DNA of 45,135 nucleotides from Acanthamoeba sp. SK_2022b (taxonomy: Eukaryota > Discosea > Longamoebia > Acanthamoebidae): contig JANDJZ010000394.1 in the NCBI GenBank assembly GCA_027943245.1, positions 1 to 45,135 on the forward strand, written 5' to 3'. This document shows positions 21,002-37,197 of this stretch, piece by piece. The notes beneath the pieces were generated by a model that saw nothing but the letters and a program-made list of their open reading frames with translations, was not told the DNA's origin and did not search any database. A program made the translations under genes and the position numbers. How positions within the stretch are numbered: the stretch's first letter is position 1; every line of letters starts with the position of its first letter.

Positions 21002-21180
21002 GGCGGTGTGTGCGTTGAGTAGGGCGGAGTGGCGTAAACGGGTTGCCGGCAGCACAGTTCCCTTTCTCGCCCTGCCTTTCTGCGAAAGGTGTTTGTGCGT
21101 GGCTCTTTTCTTGCCTGTTTTTCTTTTTGGTCAGTCAAGGAGAAACGGCCGCGAAGGGAAACCCGTTAACCACCACCATC

Positions 21181-22977
21181 TCAAGCGGTCACTGATGGGC
21201 GGTGCTGTCGTTGGCGCTTCCACTCATTGATTGTTTCCCTGGCGATGTCTGGCGAATCGGAGAAGATGATGTCCACGCCCATGTCCAGACACTCTCTAGA
21301 CGACCAACACGTGCGTGAGGTGTGTAGGTGGAAAAACGCGCGCGCGCACGTGTACACAACGGACCTGATCAGGGCTGGATCGCTCATTTCCACACCAAAC
21401 ACGGCGAACATACGACCCGAACGGCGCACGTCCGCAATTAGCCTGTTGTGTGAGATAAGAAGAGGGTAAGGCATGAGCAGGCCCACACTTGCGCAGCTAC
21501 ATTGGGTCCCAGCAAGAAAGAGAATGAGATGGCCTGACCGTTCGCTAACGAGCCGTCCGCCGCCGCCCAACAGGAGATATTCGACTACGCCCAACAGCTT
21601 GCCCTTGATGCCCCTGTTTGCGAAAAAGACGGTCGAGTGGTGGTTAGCGTGTGTAGCCAGTCAGCTGCGCTGCAGTCATTGGCGGCAATCACCTCGGGGG
21701 AATGAAGGCGGACAAGGAGGCGGAGTGGATGATGCCAACCACCTCGTGCTTGTGCGGGTAGAGCCAAAACAGACGCAATCGCGAGAGGAGGTTCATGAGA
21801 AGCACGGACACCACGTCGGGCGCCACGGGTATGCCATCGGGCTTGAGCCGCCTGACCTCTAGGTTGGGTCCGGGCGCAACCGAACCGAACACAATCCTGT
21901 GTTGATCGATGCAGTCCATGTGAGCAGCACTAGCGCTCCAGGCACATGATTGGCGGACCGACTATGAACGAACCTGTCCTCGAGTTCCCGCTCCTTGACG
22001 AGCTCGATCGTCTGCGCAACAGCGCCGGTATCCTTCATGTCGAGAAAGAAGATAAGGTCCGGGCAACTGGCAAACTCGTCAAAAACCTCCTCAAGCGTCG
22101 GGATCTGGAACAGGCGGGCTGCGTGCGAAACAATGGGGGGGGGGACAATCAGATTTTTGGGTAGTAGACTGTTGTAGAATATGAACAAAGGCAAAAGGGG
22201 TCACGCACGGTCGTCCATGGAGCTGTCCTTGAGCGGCTGGATGGGCGTGTTGTTCTTACGGAACTTGGCTCGAGCATCGAGCTTCTTCAACTCTTCGAGC
22301 GTGTATTCCCCGACCTGAGTGCGCTTCATCAGTTGACTACGCACGGGGTCGCTTCTACCGAAACGAACACGTACCAAGCCTTGGCCATTGGTTGTACGAT
22401 CGAGATGGGCATCGTGAACCAACACCAGTTTCTTGTCCTGTGGAGGAACGAGGGGACGGTCATGAGCAAGTGTCCGCGAGCAGGTTGGTGGAAGTCCCCG
22501 CAGGCCAAAGAGTTGCTGGCACCTTGGTCAAACGAACGTCTATCTCGAGTATATGGGCTCCACACTCGTGCACTGATCGTCGGTAGCTGTAAAGCGTGTT
22601 CTCGGGCCCAAATGGGTACGACCCTCTGTTTCCTATCCATTAACGGCCTTGTCCATAATAATAAAACCGAAAGCAAATAACTTTATTCTCATTACTATTA
22701 ATTGGTCGGGCATAAAATTGATTTTAAATTTTAATATTTTTAATATAATAAAAATCAAGATTATAAGTTATAAAGCTGGAAAATTATTTAATTAAAGGCC
22801 AACAGGGGAGGTGTACCCGCGGTGGGCGGCTACGACAGGTTTGTGGCGGTAGATCGTGCTGAGGATGCCCTCGTTTGTGTGAGGGCGCCACGCCCACCGC
22901 CCGCTTCTGGCCAGCAGACCCACAACGAGCAGAGTAAGGCAATTAGCAGCACCTACCAGGACGAGCCAGTGTGTCAT
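21181..22977 (-). CDS. Glycerophosphodiester phosphodiesterase family protein (GDPD)
   Basis: Nine exons, 349 aa: 22977-22817, 22625-22523, 22437-22375, 22314-22209, 22118-21974, 21896-21693, 21613-21539, 21442-21365, 21295-21181; phases match. An N-terminal transmembrane helix (LVGAANCLTLLVVGLL) is followed by the GDPD TIM-barrel signatures: AAHRG, GPENTLYSY, ILEIDVRLTK, VHDAHLDRTTNG (catalytic His and metal ligands), LIFFLDMKD and, at the end, GVDIIFSDSPD. These enzymes hydrolyse glycerophosphodiesters to sn-glycerol-3-phosphate and an alcohol; the membrane anchor is like animal GDPD1/4-type proteins, some of which act on lysophospholipids. The first intron (22816-22626) is strikingly AT-rich. 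An insert FWLYPHKHEVVGIIHSAS probably contacts the membrane. Confidence 0.88.
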
Positions 22978-23042
22978 CGTGTGCGTATGCAGTTGTTGCT
23001 GGCAGGCAGGAGCTTGGGTTTAGCTTGCCCTGCCGCGTGGCG

Positions 23043-23051
23043 GTTTATATC
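23043..23051 (-). promoter_or_regulatory. TATA box of the GDPD gene
   Basis: GATATAAAC on the minus strand, about 70 bp upstream of the ATG at 22977. Confidence 0.5.
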
Positions 23052-23622
23052 TTCAGAAAATTAACATTTTTCCCGACTTTCTTGCCGCACAAGCCCTGCG
23101 CCGCACCTGTGTTTAGGTTCGGTCGGCGCTCGTGTGGTAAGAGCCGGCCCTCTGGGGTGTCGCTGCCTCGAGTGAGCGGTGGCAGTCAGCGCGCACCTGA
23201 AGGGCACACGCCAGGACGCACGCGCCGTACAACCTAGCCTGGGTTGCATGTTCTGTCTCGCCTTATTTAATATCAAAAAATGGAAAGAATAAAAATCCCG
23301 AAAGAATTGTCCGCGAGCCGAGAAACTCGTAAAGGTCCGGCCAGGGAACCAGGAACAACGTCAGGACCTGCGTAGCCCCAAGATCACGTCGTTGCTGTTC
23401 GAGCTTGCTCGCCAGGTAAATGCTGCAGCACAGAAAATAGAACAGGGGTTTGTTTTTGTGTTTGCCACGGTGGGGGGGGGGAGCCTACACGAGCTCGCCA
23501 CAGACGAATTTTTTTTTTTTCTCATCTCCATCTTTTTCAGGTCGCCTCGCACTTGGGATCGAACCACGCAATCTGCGAGGGACCTAAAGAGATTCGATCA
23601 AACATCGCCTAATTTGCCTACA
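23052..23622 (+). other. Intergenic region and 5' leader of the PIP kinase gene
   Basis: Contains a candidate 5' intron, donor CAG|GTAAAT at about 23416 and a strong pyrimidine tract with CAG at about 23540. The frame stays open upstream of the ATG at 23623, so an additional N-terminal exon cannot be excluded. Confidence 0.45.
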
Positions 23623-26600
23623 ATGGAAAGCAGCCCAAAGGATGCGAAATCAAAGACAACGCGCAAGCGAAGCAAGAATGACGGCGATTCCCCATCACCG
23701 TTAAGCGATTCTGAAAAGGAGATCAACATCACAGAAGATGGCGAAGTGAAGAAGGAAGAGGCGAAGGCTCACACTTCACCCTCGAGCAAGAGGAAGAAAC
23801 CAAAGAAGAAGGCCACCGAGGAGAAGGAGGAGCCGGTGGTGCCCGTGTCGCCGCGCAAAACTGGTAAGGAGAGTGTCGATACTCTCGTCTCGCCCAGGGG
23901 CAAGTCTGAAGGCTTCACGCGCAAGCGATCGGACACTGTGCTCAGCGATTTCGAAGAGGTCCTAGATGTGGCGGATGAGGAGGGTCTCACTGACGATCAG
24001 GTTACCTCCCCCCTCCTCACCTCTCCGTCCTGCACAGGGAGCGTTGCCGTGGAAAGCGGTGCCCGCTGCCGATTGCTGACCTGCTGACACATGGACGGCT
24101 CCAACGCTGCCTTACGTTTCCTTGCGTGTAGGTCTACATAACCAAGGTAATGCGAGGCATCCGCAAGGGGGCGATGTACGGCGAGACGCTGGGCAAGCTC
24201 CAGAGAGACGAGAAGGAGCTAGAGACGATGAAGGAGGAGGACCGAGAGCCCATGGGCGTCCTAGGCTTCATTCGTCGAGACTACAAGGACAAGGTTCCTC
24301 TCTCTCTCTCTCTCTCTCCTCTCACAACTTCTACTCGGTCTTTACTTTGTCTAAGACCTCATGCGCTGCCTCATCATTAGGTGATGTTCAAATTCAACAG
24401 CCCGACACCTGGTGGTTCGAGGATTCCGCTCATGAAGAAGGACAAGGTCGTGGTGATGACGGACTACGCTCCCAAGATTTTCAACAACCTCAGGTTCGTG
24501 CTCCTATTGCCTGTAGTGTCATCCGGCTCATCGCTCCGACTGGCCCACGTCGCTCATCGGCATGTGGCGACCACTCTTGCAGGAAGAAGTGTAACGTACC
24601 GACCGAGGACTACCTGAGGGCATGGACCTTTCCGAAGGACAACCTGCCATCGCCCAACCTCGGCGCCGGCAGGAGCGGTTCGCTCTTTGTCAGCTCGTCC
24701 GACTCCCGCTTCGTGTTCAAGGTAGACACAGACCGCTCCGCGTTGGTTGCTGTTGTTAACTTCGAGAGTTGACGTGCTCTCTTCCTCGTTTCGATGTAAG
24801 ACCATCCCCGAGTTCGAAGTGGAGACGCTGTTGGAGATTCTGCCCTCGCTCCATCAACACTTTGTGGACCACCCCGAGTCGCGGATCATCAGGTCGCCTT
24901 TCCCTTCTGTTGCTGTTGCTGCTTGCGGTCGATCTTTCTCGCGCGACTGCCTCCTCACGGGCTCGTTGTTTGCGGTGATGGGCGTTGGGCTGGCAACTAC
25001 AGGTTCCTCGGTCTGCATCATTTCTACGACACGATCACCAAGGAGGAGACCCACTGTATTGTGATGAACAACCTTTTGCTTCATCCGTCCTACGCCATCG
25101 ACGAGAAGTGGGACCTCAAAGGCAGGATACCCAAGCCCGGTACGTGTGCACCATCCACATCCGCCCACATTCACAACCTTTGCTCACAGCCGTTTCGCCC
25201 CGACCTGTCGTGAAGGCAAGGAGGGACGTTTTGCAGACAAGGTCGACAGATCGAAAAAGGTGTTGAAGGACAACGATCTCCTTGACAGGTTCGGTGCCTC
25301 ACAGCCCAGGCCTCAGGATCCTTCGGGAACAATCCCCAGCCTGGCGCTGCGTTGATGGACAAGCCAAGTGCTCGAAACTGACCGTGGCTCTCTCCTCCTC
25401 TCTGCAGACGATTTCATCTGTCCGAAGAGGCCAGGGACCAGCTACTCAGAACGTTGAACGCAGATGTCGAATTTTTGAAGGAACACAACTGTATGGACTA
25501 CAGGTGCGAGCGCCCCCTCCTCTCTCTCTCTCTCTCTCTTGCTCGCTGAATGCGCTCGAGATGTCTGACTCTCTTTGCCATCTTGTGCGTTCGTGATGGC
25601 AATCAGTTTGCTGGTGGGCGTTCACTTCCTGAGCGATGCCGAGAACGCCGTCGAAGTGGCGCACGACAACGCAGAGCACAAGGCCAAGGAGGAAAAGAAG
25701 GGGAAAAAGGCCAAGAAGGGAAAGAAGAAGGCGAAGAAGAGCCTGGACGAGCGGGAGGCGGAGCAAGAGGAGGAAGAGCAGCACGAGGCCGCGCAGCCGC
25801 CACTGCTGGACGGCGTCATGGCGCCCATCCACAGCGACTCCGCCTTCGCCAAGGAAATCTATTTTGTCGGCATCATCGACCCGCTCTCGCGGTACAAGCT
25901 CAGGAAGAAGGTGGCCCACTTCCTCAAGGAGATCATCTGGGACGCCGACACTCTCTCCACCGTACGCCCCCCTCTTCTCCCTGACATCCGCATCGTGTAT
26001 TGTGTGTCGTGTTTCTGATTGGTCTGCTCGGTTGTGTGTGTTGTGTGGGTGTGTCGCAGGTGCCGGCCGACTACTACGCCGAGAGGTATAGCCGCTACCT
26101 GGCGGAGATCTTTGTACACCACCAAGCGGGCGAGGCCGTGGCTCCGGCTCCGGCTCCGGCTCCGGCTCCCGCCGCAACTCCGGCGCCTGCCGAGCCTGCG
26201 GTCGTCGCCGTGGTGGCCGTCGCCAAGGAGGAGAAGGAGATCAAGGTCGAGGCCTCCTCGGAGGAGAAGGAGAAGAAGGGAACGCTCAAGAAGAACAAGA
26301 AGAACAAGAAGGACAAGCTCGACGAGGAAGCCCCCGCCGCGGTCGTGGCTGCGCCGCCCGCGGCCGCCGAGCCGGTCGTCGTTGCCGTGATCAAGGACGA
26401 CAGCGAGGAGGCGGCGGCTGCCGCCATCGTCGTCGACCCGACGGCCGCGGCAGTCGTCGGGCGGGAGGTGGAGATCAAGATCGCCGAGGAGGGCCCCTCT
26501 TCGCCCATCGTCGCCGCCACCACCAACAACAAGGATAAGAAGGACGGCACGCTCAAGAAGAAGAAGAAGGCCAAGGCTGCCGCGTCCACGACAGAGAGCG

Positions 26601-26761
26601 GCCCAGAGAACGCTTTGAGCACGACGACGACGACGAGCACAGCTAGCAACGGGGCTGCAGCCAGCGCGGAGGTCGAGATCAAGATCGAGGGCCCGCCCAA
26701 GAAGGAGAAGAAGAGCAAACGAGACGGCAAGGAGAAGAAGACCAAGAACAAGGACCAGTAG
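23623..26761 (+). CDS. Phosphatidylinositol-phosphate kinase (PIPK)
   Basis: Ten exons, 748 aa: 23623-24000, 24132-24293, 24381-24493, 24583-24721, 24801-24892, 25003-25139, 25216-25288, 25408-25503, 25607-25961, 26060-26761; phases match. An N-terminal Lys/Ser/Glu-rich region precedes the PIPK fold: Gly loop GRSGSLFVSS with FVFK (ATP Lys), IVMNNLLL, KWDLKG, MDYSLLVGVH (built across a splice junction) and VGIIDPLSRY (IID motif). The order is that of type I/II PIP kinases, which make PI(4,5)P2 at the plasma membrane or nucleus. The usual variable insert before IID is a Lys-rich helix here. The last 200 residues are Ala/Lys/Glu-rich low complexity. I cannot assign 4-kinase versus 5-kinase type because I did not recognise the activation loop. 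Confidence 0.88.
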
Positions 26762-27173
26762 GCGAGGAGCCCGCGGAAGCAACACGTGTTGGTGATTGAG
26801 AAAAGGCTTGGGGTGGCCTCTTGTTGTCCTCGCCCCGGAGCCAACACATCATACTATAATTATCTTCCCCTCACCCCCTTGGCGCAACCTCTTCATGTTC
26901 ATGGGGTTCAGACGACGCCACCTTAAGGACGACCAATGGTGGTGCGCGACCAACCGGGGCGCAGTGGTCACGTCACAGATAGTGCGGGAGAGCGCTCGTG
27001 ACGTCAGGAGTGCGGAACATGAGGTGACAGCTGGACCAGCGTGAGGCTTGGCGTACTACTATTACTGCCTGCGCTGAAGGTACCCCCCTTGTGCACATCG
27101 ATTCGTTACTTGCTATGGATTTTTGATGTTGATTTTCTAATCAACAACGTGGTTAGGTAGTGAGATAAGGCAA
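26762..27173. other. Intergenic region with CRE-like sites
   Basis: 3' flank of the PIP kinase gene and promoter of the Rieske gene. No open frame with support. Confidence 0.5.
26999..27006. promoter_or_regulatory. Perfect CRE palindrome TGACGTCA
   Basis: TGACGTCA lies about 170 bp upstream of the Rieske ATG, with a second TCACGTCAC word about 30 bp before it. In other eukaryotes this is the ATF/CREB-type bZIP site; factor identity here is unknown. Confidence 0.4.
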
Positions 27174-28116
27174 ATGGCGAGCATGCCCACCGCTGACTCC
27201 CCGAAGAAGCGGAAGGGCGCCTCTGTAGCAATCGTGCCTCCTGACGGCGACTCTGCAGAAGCTGCTGATGGCGGTGCCGATGGTCCGGAGCGACGATTGG
27301 GCGTTGAGGTGGAAACGGGACTAGTAACGCTACACTCGCACAAGAAACTCAAGGTCGAGGAGGATGAAAAGGGGCGCGAGGACATGGCCGGCAGGGAAGA
27401 GGTAGAAGAACAGGACGGATCCGTGTTCAGCACGACCACCGCCGTGGTGAGTGCGCTAGTGGGAGGATCATCACCAACGTCACCGCGACAACGAAGGAGC
27501 CAAGAAGAAGCAGAAGAAATAGGAAGTGGAGACACTGTAGAAAGGGACGAGGTGGTTGTAGAGCTGGTAACGGTGGCCGAGCTGACCAGGAGGAGCGGCA
27601 GCGGACTGCTGGTGCGGCGACCAGAGCTGGGCCACTGCCTCGCGGTCTTCTGGCGTCACGATCGACCCTTTATAGTCGACGACGCCTGCCCGCACAGAGG
27701 AGGTACAACCCCCCCTGGGGGGGCCCCCTATGGAATACACAAGCTCACGTGGCGATGGTGAGTGCAGCACCATTGAGCGAGGGGGACATCGAGGACTTGG
27801 TGCCGGAGGATGGCTCAACGAAGTGCACAGTCCCCCACGTCGTGTGCCCACTACACTTTTACAAGTTCGCCCTCGCCAGCGGGCGCTGCGCCGAGGGGTG
27901 CGCTGCTCCCCCACCCCTCCCTTTACGGAAGCCTTCAACGCTCGTTCGAGCTCTAACGAAAACACTACCGAACGGGAGTACAGGGGAGACTGGAGCGATC
28001 CAGTCAAGGTCTACGAGGCGTGGGTGCAAGGGGGGAAGGTGATGGCCAGATTGCCTCGTCTGCCGCCCATCGTCGATGACGATGAACAGGCCGACAGTGT
28101 GGGCTGCTTCGTGTAA
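27174..28116 (+). CDS. Rieske [2Fe-2S] domain protein
   Basis: Three exons, 263 aa: 27174-27702, 27768-27897, 27984-28116; phases 1 and 2 match. The first 120 residues are acidic/basic low complexity with KKRKG. The Rieske ligands are split by intron 1: CPHRGG (Cys, His) and VCPLHFYKFALASG (Cys, His). The gap between the pairs is about 29 residues, longer than the usual 16-17, because of an insert around EDLVPEDGSTKC. The fold resembles soluble Rieske ferredoxins (NirD/RFESD type) rather than cytochrome bc1, since no membrane helix or organelle signal is obvious. Intron 1 begins with a C-run/G-run hairpin. Electron partner unknown. Confidence 0.8.
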
Positions 28117-28348
28117 GAACAACAACACATTCAGATGACACCTGTCTGCGCTTTAAGGTTCAAGGCGAGAGAGGCTCAGCCGACCCGCCCACAACCCTCC
28201 CGTGAATGATTGTGCGAGCCAGGGATAGGCAAGAGCCGGGCTCTAGCCGAGGAGCTGGCCTGTGATCGTGATTGTGACAATCGACCAATGCTAACGGTCC
28301 GCAACAAAGATGTATTGATCTCAGAGAAATATCATTTGGGGTCCAGTG

Positions 28349-29140
28349 CTACACGACCTCTCGCGCTCTCTTCCTCCTGGTACGACTCTTGCTGGCCGTC
28401 GACCCCACGTTGCCTGCATCCTCCTCCAGTTTGCCCTTTCTCTTCGCTTCCGTGGTTCTCTCCTGCAGCAGCCAAACCAACCTCTCTTCTTCCTTGTCCG
28501 TTAGCGAGTCCCGGTGCTTCTCGACACGAACGTAGTGCTTGGCTTCGAGAAGCTGCAGCAGGCGCTCCGGTTGGATGCGTATGTCGACGACGCACAACTG
28601 TGCGAGGGCGCGCTTGGTAGCGGCTACTGAGGACGGGCTGGTCTTGGGACTCGCGTCTTGCCGCTCGAGCCATCGCCTCGCCTTTTGCATCACCACCTCG
28701 TCCACCTTTATGTCCTTGGGCGTGGCGTGAAAGGCCACCTCTCGTGTAATCGCTCCCGTCTTCTCGACGGTGGCAGGGTGGTCTGCCTCCTCGCCCAGGA
28801 CCTCAATGTGACCCAGCCTCACCAACTGGCCGAACAGGAAGTCGGCCGAGCAGACCTGGCGCTTGGCCGAGCACAGGTCGGAGTCCAAGGCTCGCAGGAG
28901 GGCCGACTTGGACTTGGGCAAGAAGGCCTGGCGGCGCTGGACCCACACCTCGAGCCTCTTAAGCAAGGCTGCGTCCTCCTGCCCGACAGGATCATCGCTG
29001 ACAAGAACGGGCATCTCAACTGCTTCGTTCGACTCCTTCGCCTCCTCCATTTTAGTTTCTTCCTTGGCTGGTGGGTACCGGCTTCGGTGATTGTGGCCTC
29101 TTCTGCCGGCCCTAGGCCTACGCCCTGCGCTAGTGCTCAT
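28349..29140 (-). CDS. Unknown protein with internal duplication
   Basis: Single exon, 263 aa from ATG 29140. After a basic N-terminus, two segments align by eye: the first has VWVQRRQAF..SALLRAL..LC and ends LVRLGHIEVL, the second has RWLERQDAS..TKRALAQLC and ends LLEAKHYVRVEK. Each is about 57 residues, helical then beta, and could be a winged-helix or similar small fold; this is inference. The C-terminus is Lys/Arg-rich (SRTRRKRAREVV), suggesting nuclear or nucleic-acid association. No catalytic motif. Convergent with the Rieske gene. Confidence 0.7.
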   Translation of the reverse strand: MSTSAGRRPRAGRRGHNHRSRYPPAKEETKMEEAKESNEAVEMPVLVSDDPVGQEDAALLKRLEVWVQRRQAFLPKSKSALLRALDSDLCSAKRQVCSADFLFGQLVRLGHIEVLGEEADHPATVEKTGAITREVAFHATPKDIKVDEVVMQKARRWLERQDASPKTSPSSVAATKRALAQLCVVDIRIQPERLLQLLEAKHYVRVEKHRDSLTDKEEERLVWLLQERTTEAKRKGKLEEDAGNVGSTASKSRTRRKRAREVV

Positions 29141-29705
29141 CGTGTTGATGGTTTTGTATCTCAGCAAGTTGAGGTAAAGTATCGAATTGTCGAACACCGT
29201 GGCGGGCGTGGGCGTGGCAGCTTTTGCTCCACCCCCTTCCCCACTATTGTGGGTTTGCCACAGATCGCTTTCTTCTTTCGTTCTTTCCTAATTTCTCTCT
29301 TTCTCTTGGTACAGCTTCACCGAACAAGGAGGTGTTTGATGATAATAATATAAAGAACAAAACTAAAATAAAAATAAGATAAAACAGCGACGTGTTTGCT
29401 CGGGTGGGCACGCCTGCCCAAGCTTTGATAAGGCAGCAGACTTTCGGCATAGAATTGGGCTCAGCAAAAACCACCGAAATTCGGGCAAAAAAAGGCGGAA
29501 GTCTAAGTCAGGCGCTGTCGGCCTGAACTGGTGGGCTGAGGTCGTACAGCCTGCTCTCGGCCTCCTTCTCTGAGTCCCATTATTCATTGGACCCGCAAAC
29601 CTAGCTATCCACACATTTAAACAGTTGCCGCCTGCTGGATCAGCACCGCCACTGTTCCAACAAAGAACGAAGAAGCAAAGAAAGGAGAGGAAGGCAAGGA
29701 AGGCA
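29141..29705. other. Intergenic region between divergent genes
   Basis: Promoters of the duplicated-domain protein (-) and the beta-solenoid protein (+). AT-rich around 29340-29385. No gene seen. Confidence 0.5.
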
Positions 29706-31433
29706 ATGCGACGAGTTCATAGCCTGGTAATCGTAGCGATAGCGCTAATGATGTTGGCGGTGTGCTTGCGAGGAGCACGAGCGCAGACTGCCAATGAGGA
29801 ATGCGTGGTGGAGACCCTCACTCAATTGACTGGCGAACTCAACTCCACTCTGAGGCTCGGCTCCAACGTTCGCTTCGGGCCCAATAACACCGTTTCCGCT
29901 TCCACGTACAGCCCCCGCCCCCACAATCATTCTTGTCGACCCTGGTTTTCACGCGCTTGGTCATCAGTGCTTTGGGCGATGTAGTGGTGTTGGGATCCAA
30001 CAACACAGTTGCGGAGACCGTCATCGGCTCTTTCTCAGTCGTGGGGAGTAGCAACTACTTGGCCTGCTCGATTCTCGCCTCCGGTACGCGTCGATACGCC
30101 TCCCCCAAATCTGACAAATTGGTAACAAGGTCTTGGTCTGGGGAATGTGTGTCTGTACAACTGCAGGAGCTCAGCTGGGCCAGGGCAACTCGCTGACGTC
30201 GGTCAAGTTTGGAGGCAATTCCCTTGTCGGAAGCGGCAACATGCTCTCCAACTCTTCCTTTGGCAGGTAGGCTCAGCTGCGCGCGCTCACCCCTTCAAGG
30301 CTCTCTTAACGATCCAACTATTGTCGTGGAGAGCAGTCTGAACGTGATTAAGGACGGGAATGCGATTGACGGGACGCTGATTGTGGAGAGGAACGCCATC
30401 GGAGCCAACAACACGATCACCGAGAACACCGAGGTGCTCGAGCGTAACGCCATCGGAAACGCCAACGTCATCTCGTCCACCTCTATCGGCAGCAAGAACA
30501 TGCTGGGCGACTACAACGCCATCGAGCTGGCTACCATCCTACGGCACAACGTGATCGGCACGCAGAACGCCATCACCAACGCATCCACTCTCAACGACAG
30601 CAACATCGTGGGCGACTCCAACGCGTTGGCCGCCACCTCGCTGGGCGCCCGGAACCGCTTGGGCGACCTCAACCGGCTGACTACCGCCATAATGGGCCGC
30701 GCCAACTTTCTCTACAACGACAACGCCGTTGAGGACTCCACGCTGGGGGAGGCCAACGTGCTCGGCTCGCGCAACTCGCTTGGCGCAGGCGCTGCGCTCG
30801 ACACGCTAAACCGCCTGGGCGACGGCAACACAGTCACTGCCACTCGAGCCGGGCGCAGCAACAAGATCGGCAGCAGCAACGTGCTGGCCGACAGCGTGTT
30901 GGGAGACAATAACGTGGTCGGCAACTACAACACGCTCGAGGGAGCCGTCCTCGATAACGGCGTGACTATTGGCAATGGGGCCTCCATCCAGCGAGGCGCC
31001 ACCCTCGGGGCCAACGTACGCATGCCCACACGCACACACAAGCGGGCCTGTGACTGACCTTGGCCTTATCTGAGCAGGTGGTGGTCGGCGACTGCGTGAC
31101 AGTGGGAGAGGCGGCGGTAATCGGAGCGGGCAGTGTGCTGGGCGACTGCGCGTCGATCGACGCGGGGGCAGCCCTGGACCCCAACAGTCGAGTGGACCTC
31201 CGCAACCCGAACTGCACCTGCCAACTGTCCGATGTCAACTCGGGCGGCATCGGGATCTCCGCGCCTCCAGGTAACACTGAACCCCATCCCCCCTTAGGGG
31301 CAGCTCATGGGCTGTCTTAGAGGGATCAGCGACTCACTCATCCATGTGACGATCCTATCCAGTGGCGGGAGCAGATTTTAACGTGACGGGCGTTGACTTC
31401 GACTCCACCATAGCCAAGAGGGAGCGTTGGTAA
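29706..31433 (+). CDS. Secreted beta-solenoid-like repeat protein
   Basis: Six exons, 453 aa: 29706-29905, 29968-30083, 30167-30266, 30334-31015, 31078-31270, 31363-31433; phases match. Residues 1-27 are a signal peptide ending RGARAQ. Most of the rest is a repeat of about 18 residues with a GxxNxI/L core (ERNAIGANNTITE, GDSNALAATSLGARNRLG, LGDNNVVGNYNTLEG), turning into hexapeptide-like units (GAGSVLGDCASIDAG). Regular Asn/Gly turns with aliphatic residues between them are typical of parallel beta-helices, seen in adhesins, ice-binding proteins and polysaccharide-active proteins. No catalytic residues recognised. Likely extracellular or wall-associated. The acceptor of exon 4 (GGAGAG|C) is unusual but the only one that keeps frame. 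Confidence 0.8.
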
Positions 31434-31649
31434 GGCACGAAACACCGATTGCACGACAGAGCGAAGCTCCCAGTATGCACATACATTGATTTTATCATTG
31501 GCACTTCATGCCCTCTTATAAGAGCCCTCGAAAGCCCTCGCTGAGACGTGTAGACTTCGAAGGCTTCGTGTTACTCCTTGGTGTAGCCGTACAGAGGAAA
31601 AGAGACCCATCGGGAGGCAAGTGGCCGAGACCTCAGGCTCAATCACGCC

Positions 31650-36628
<4,979 letters not shown>

Positions 36629-36732
36629 GCGGATCCAGGGCGCGTGTCAAGGAAGACCACACGGGAGGTCGTGCAATATTTGTATTTGTGTTGCTACAGT
36701 GTGAGTTGTATAAGAAATTAGTAAGGGGGGCG

Positions 36733-36985
36733 TTACGCGGTGCCTTTAGTGGTGAGGACGACCCAGAAGGCGTGAATGATGCCTCCAATCCATGTGAAGA
36801 CCCACAGTAAAATGTTGAGGCACAAATGCACGTCGAGGCCCCGCTTGACGAACACCGAGATCGGAGGGATGAAGATGGCGATAATGAGCAACAGGATGTC
36901 GGCTAGCCACAGACAGAGCAGCCGCCTGTCAGTTTCTCTACTCTTGGCCAAAGGGCGAAGGGCGGGGGTGGGTACTGGCGTTCAT
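36733..36985 (-). CDS. PMP3: PMP3/UPF0057 small membrane protein
   Basis: Two exons, 36985-36976 (10 nt, MNA plus one base) and 36902-36733, 59 aa. The family signature DILLLIIAIFIPPISVF and the second helix LWVFTWIGGIIHAFWVV match PMP3 (plasma membrane proteolipid 3; plant RCI2), which affects membrane potential and salt or cold tolerance. The length agrees with the usual 52-60 aa. The tiny first exon is inferred because exon 2 has no ATG before the conserved part and the phase (1) fits. Confidence 0.88.
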
Positions 36986-37043
36986 CTTGTGAGTTGTGTG
37001 GCTGGTGTGCTGGTCAAGAAGAAAGACGCGCCAAACGGTAACC

Positions 37044-37053
37044 GCCCTTTTAA
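37044..37053 (-). promoter_or_regulatory. TATA-like box of PMP3
   Basis: TTAAAAGGGC on the minus strand, about 60 bp upstream of the PMP3 ATG. Confidence 0.4.
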
Positions 37054-37122
37054 GGACAATATGATTTGTTTTATTATGTGTCGACTATAAGGAGAATTGA
37101 TTTAGAAATACATCTACTTCAA

Positions 37123-37125
37123 AAA

Positions 37126-37156
<31 letters not shown>

Positions 37157-37157
37157 A
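37123..37157. repeat. (AAAT)n microsatellite
   Basis: About eight AAAT units between PMP3 and the 3' end of the RhoGAP gene; the only simple repeat here that is clearly outside an intron. Confidence 0.9.
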
Positions 37158-37197
37158 ATGAGCATCACGAGGTCATGGCGGGACGTGGAAGGTCTCC

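Noticed and set aside
20676..21230. 184-aa plus-strand frame with two hydrophobic stretches
   Set aside because: Heavy use of TTA/CTA/TTG Leu codons in its first part, unlike all confident genes here, and no promoter at a sensible distance; the opposite strand is favoured.
23541..23590. T-loop-like sequence (GGTTCGATCCC on minus) suggesting a tRNA
   Set aside because: The flanking bases cannot form a T stem and no acceptor or anticodon arm fits on either side.
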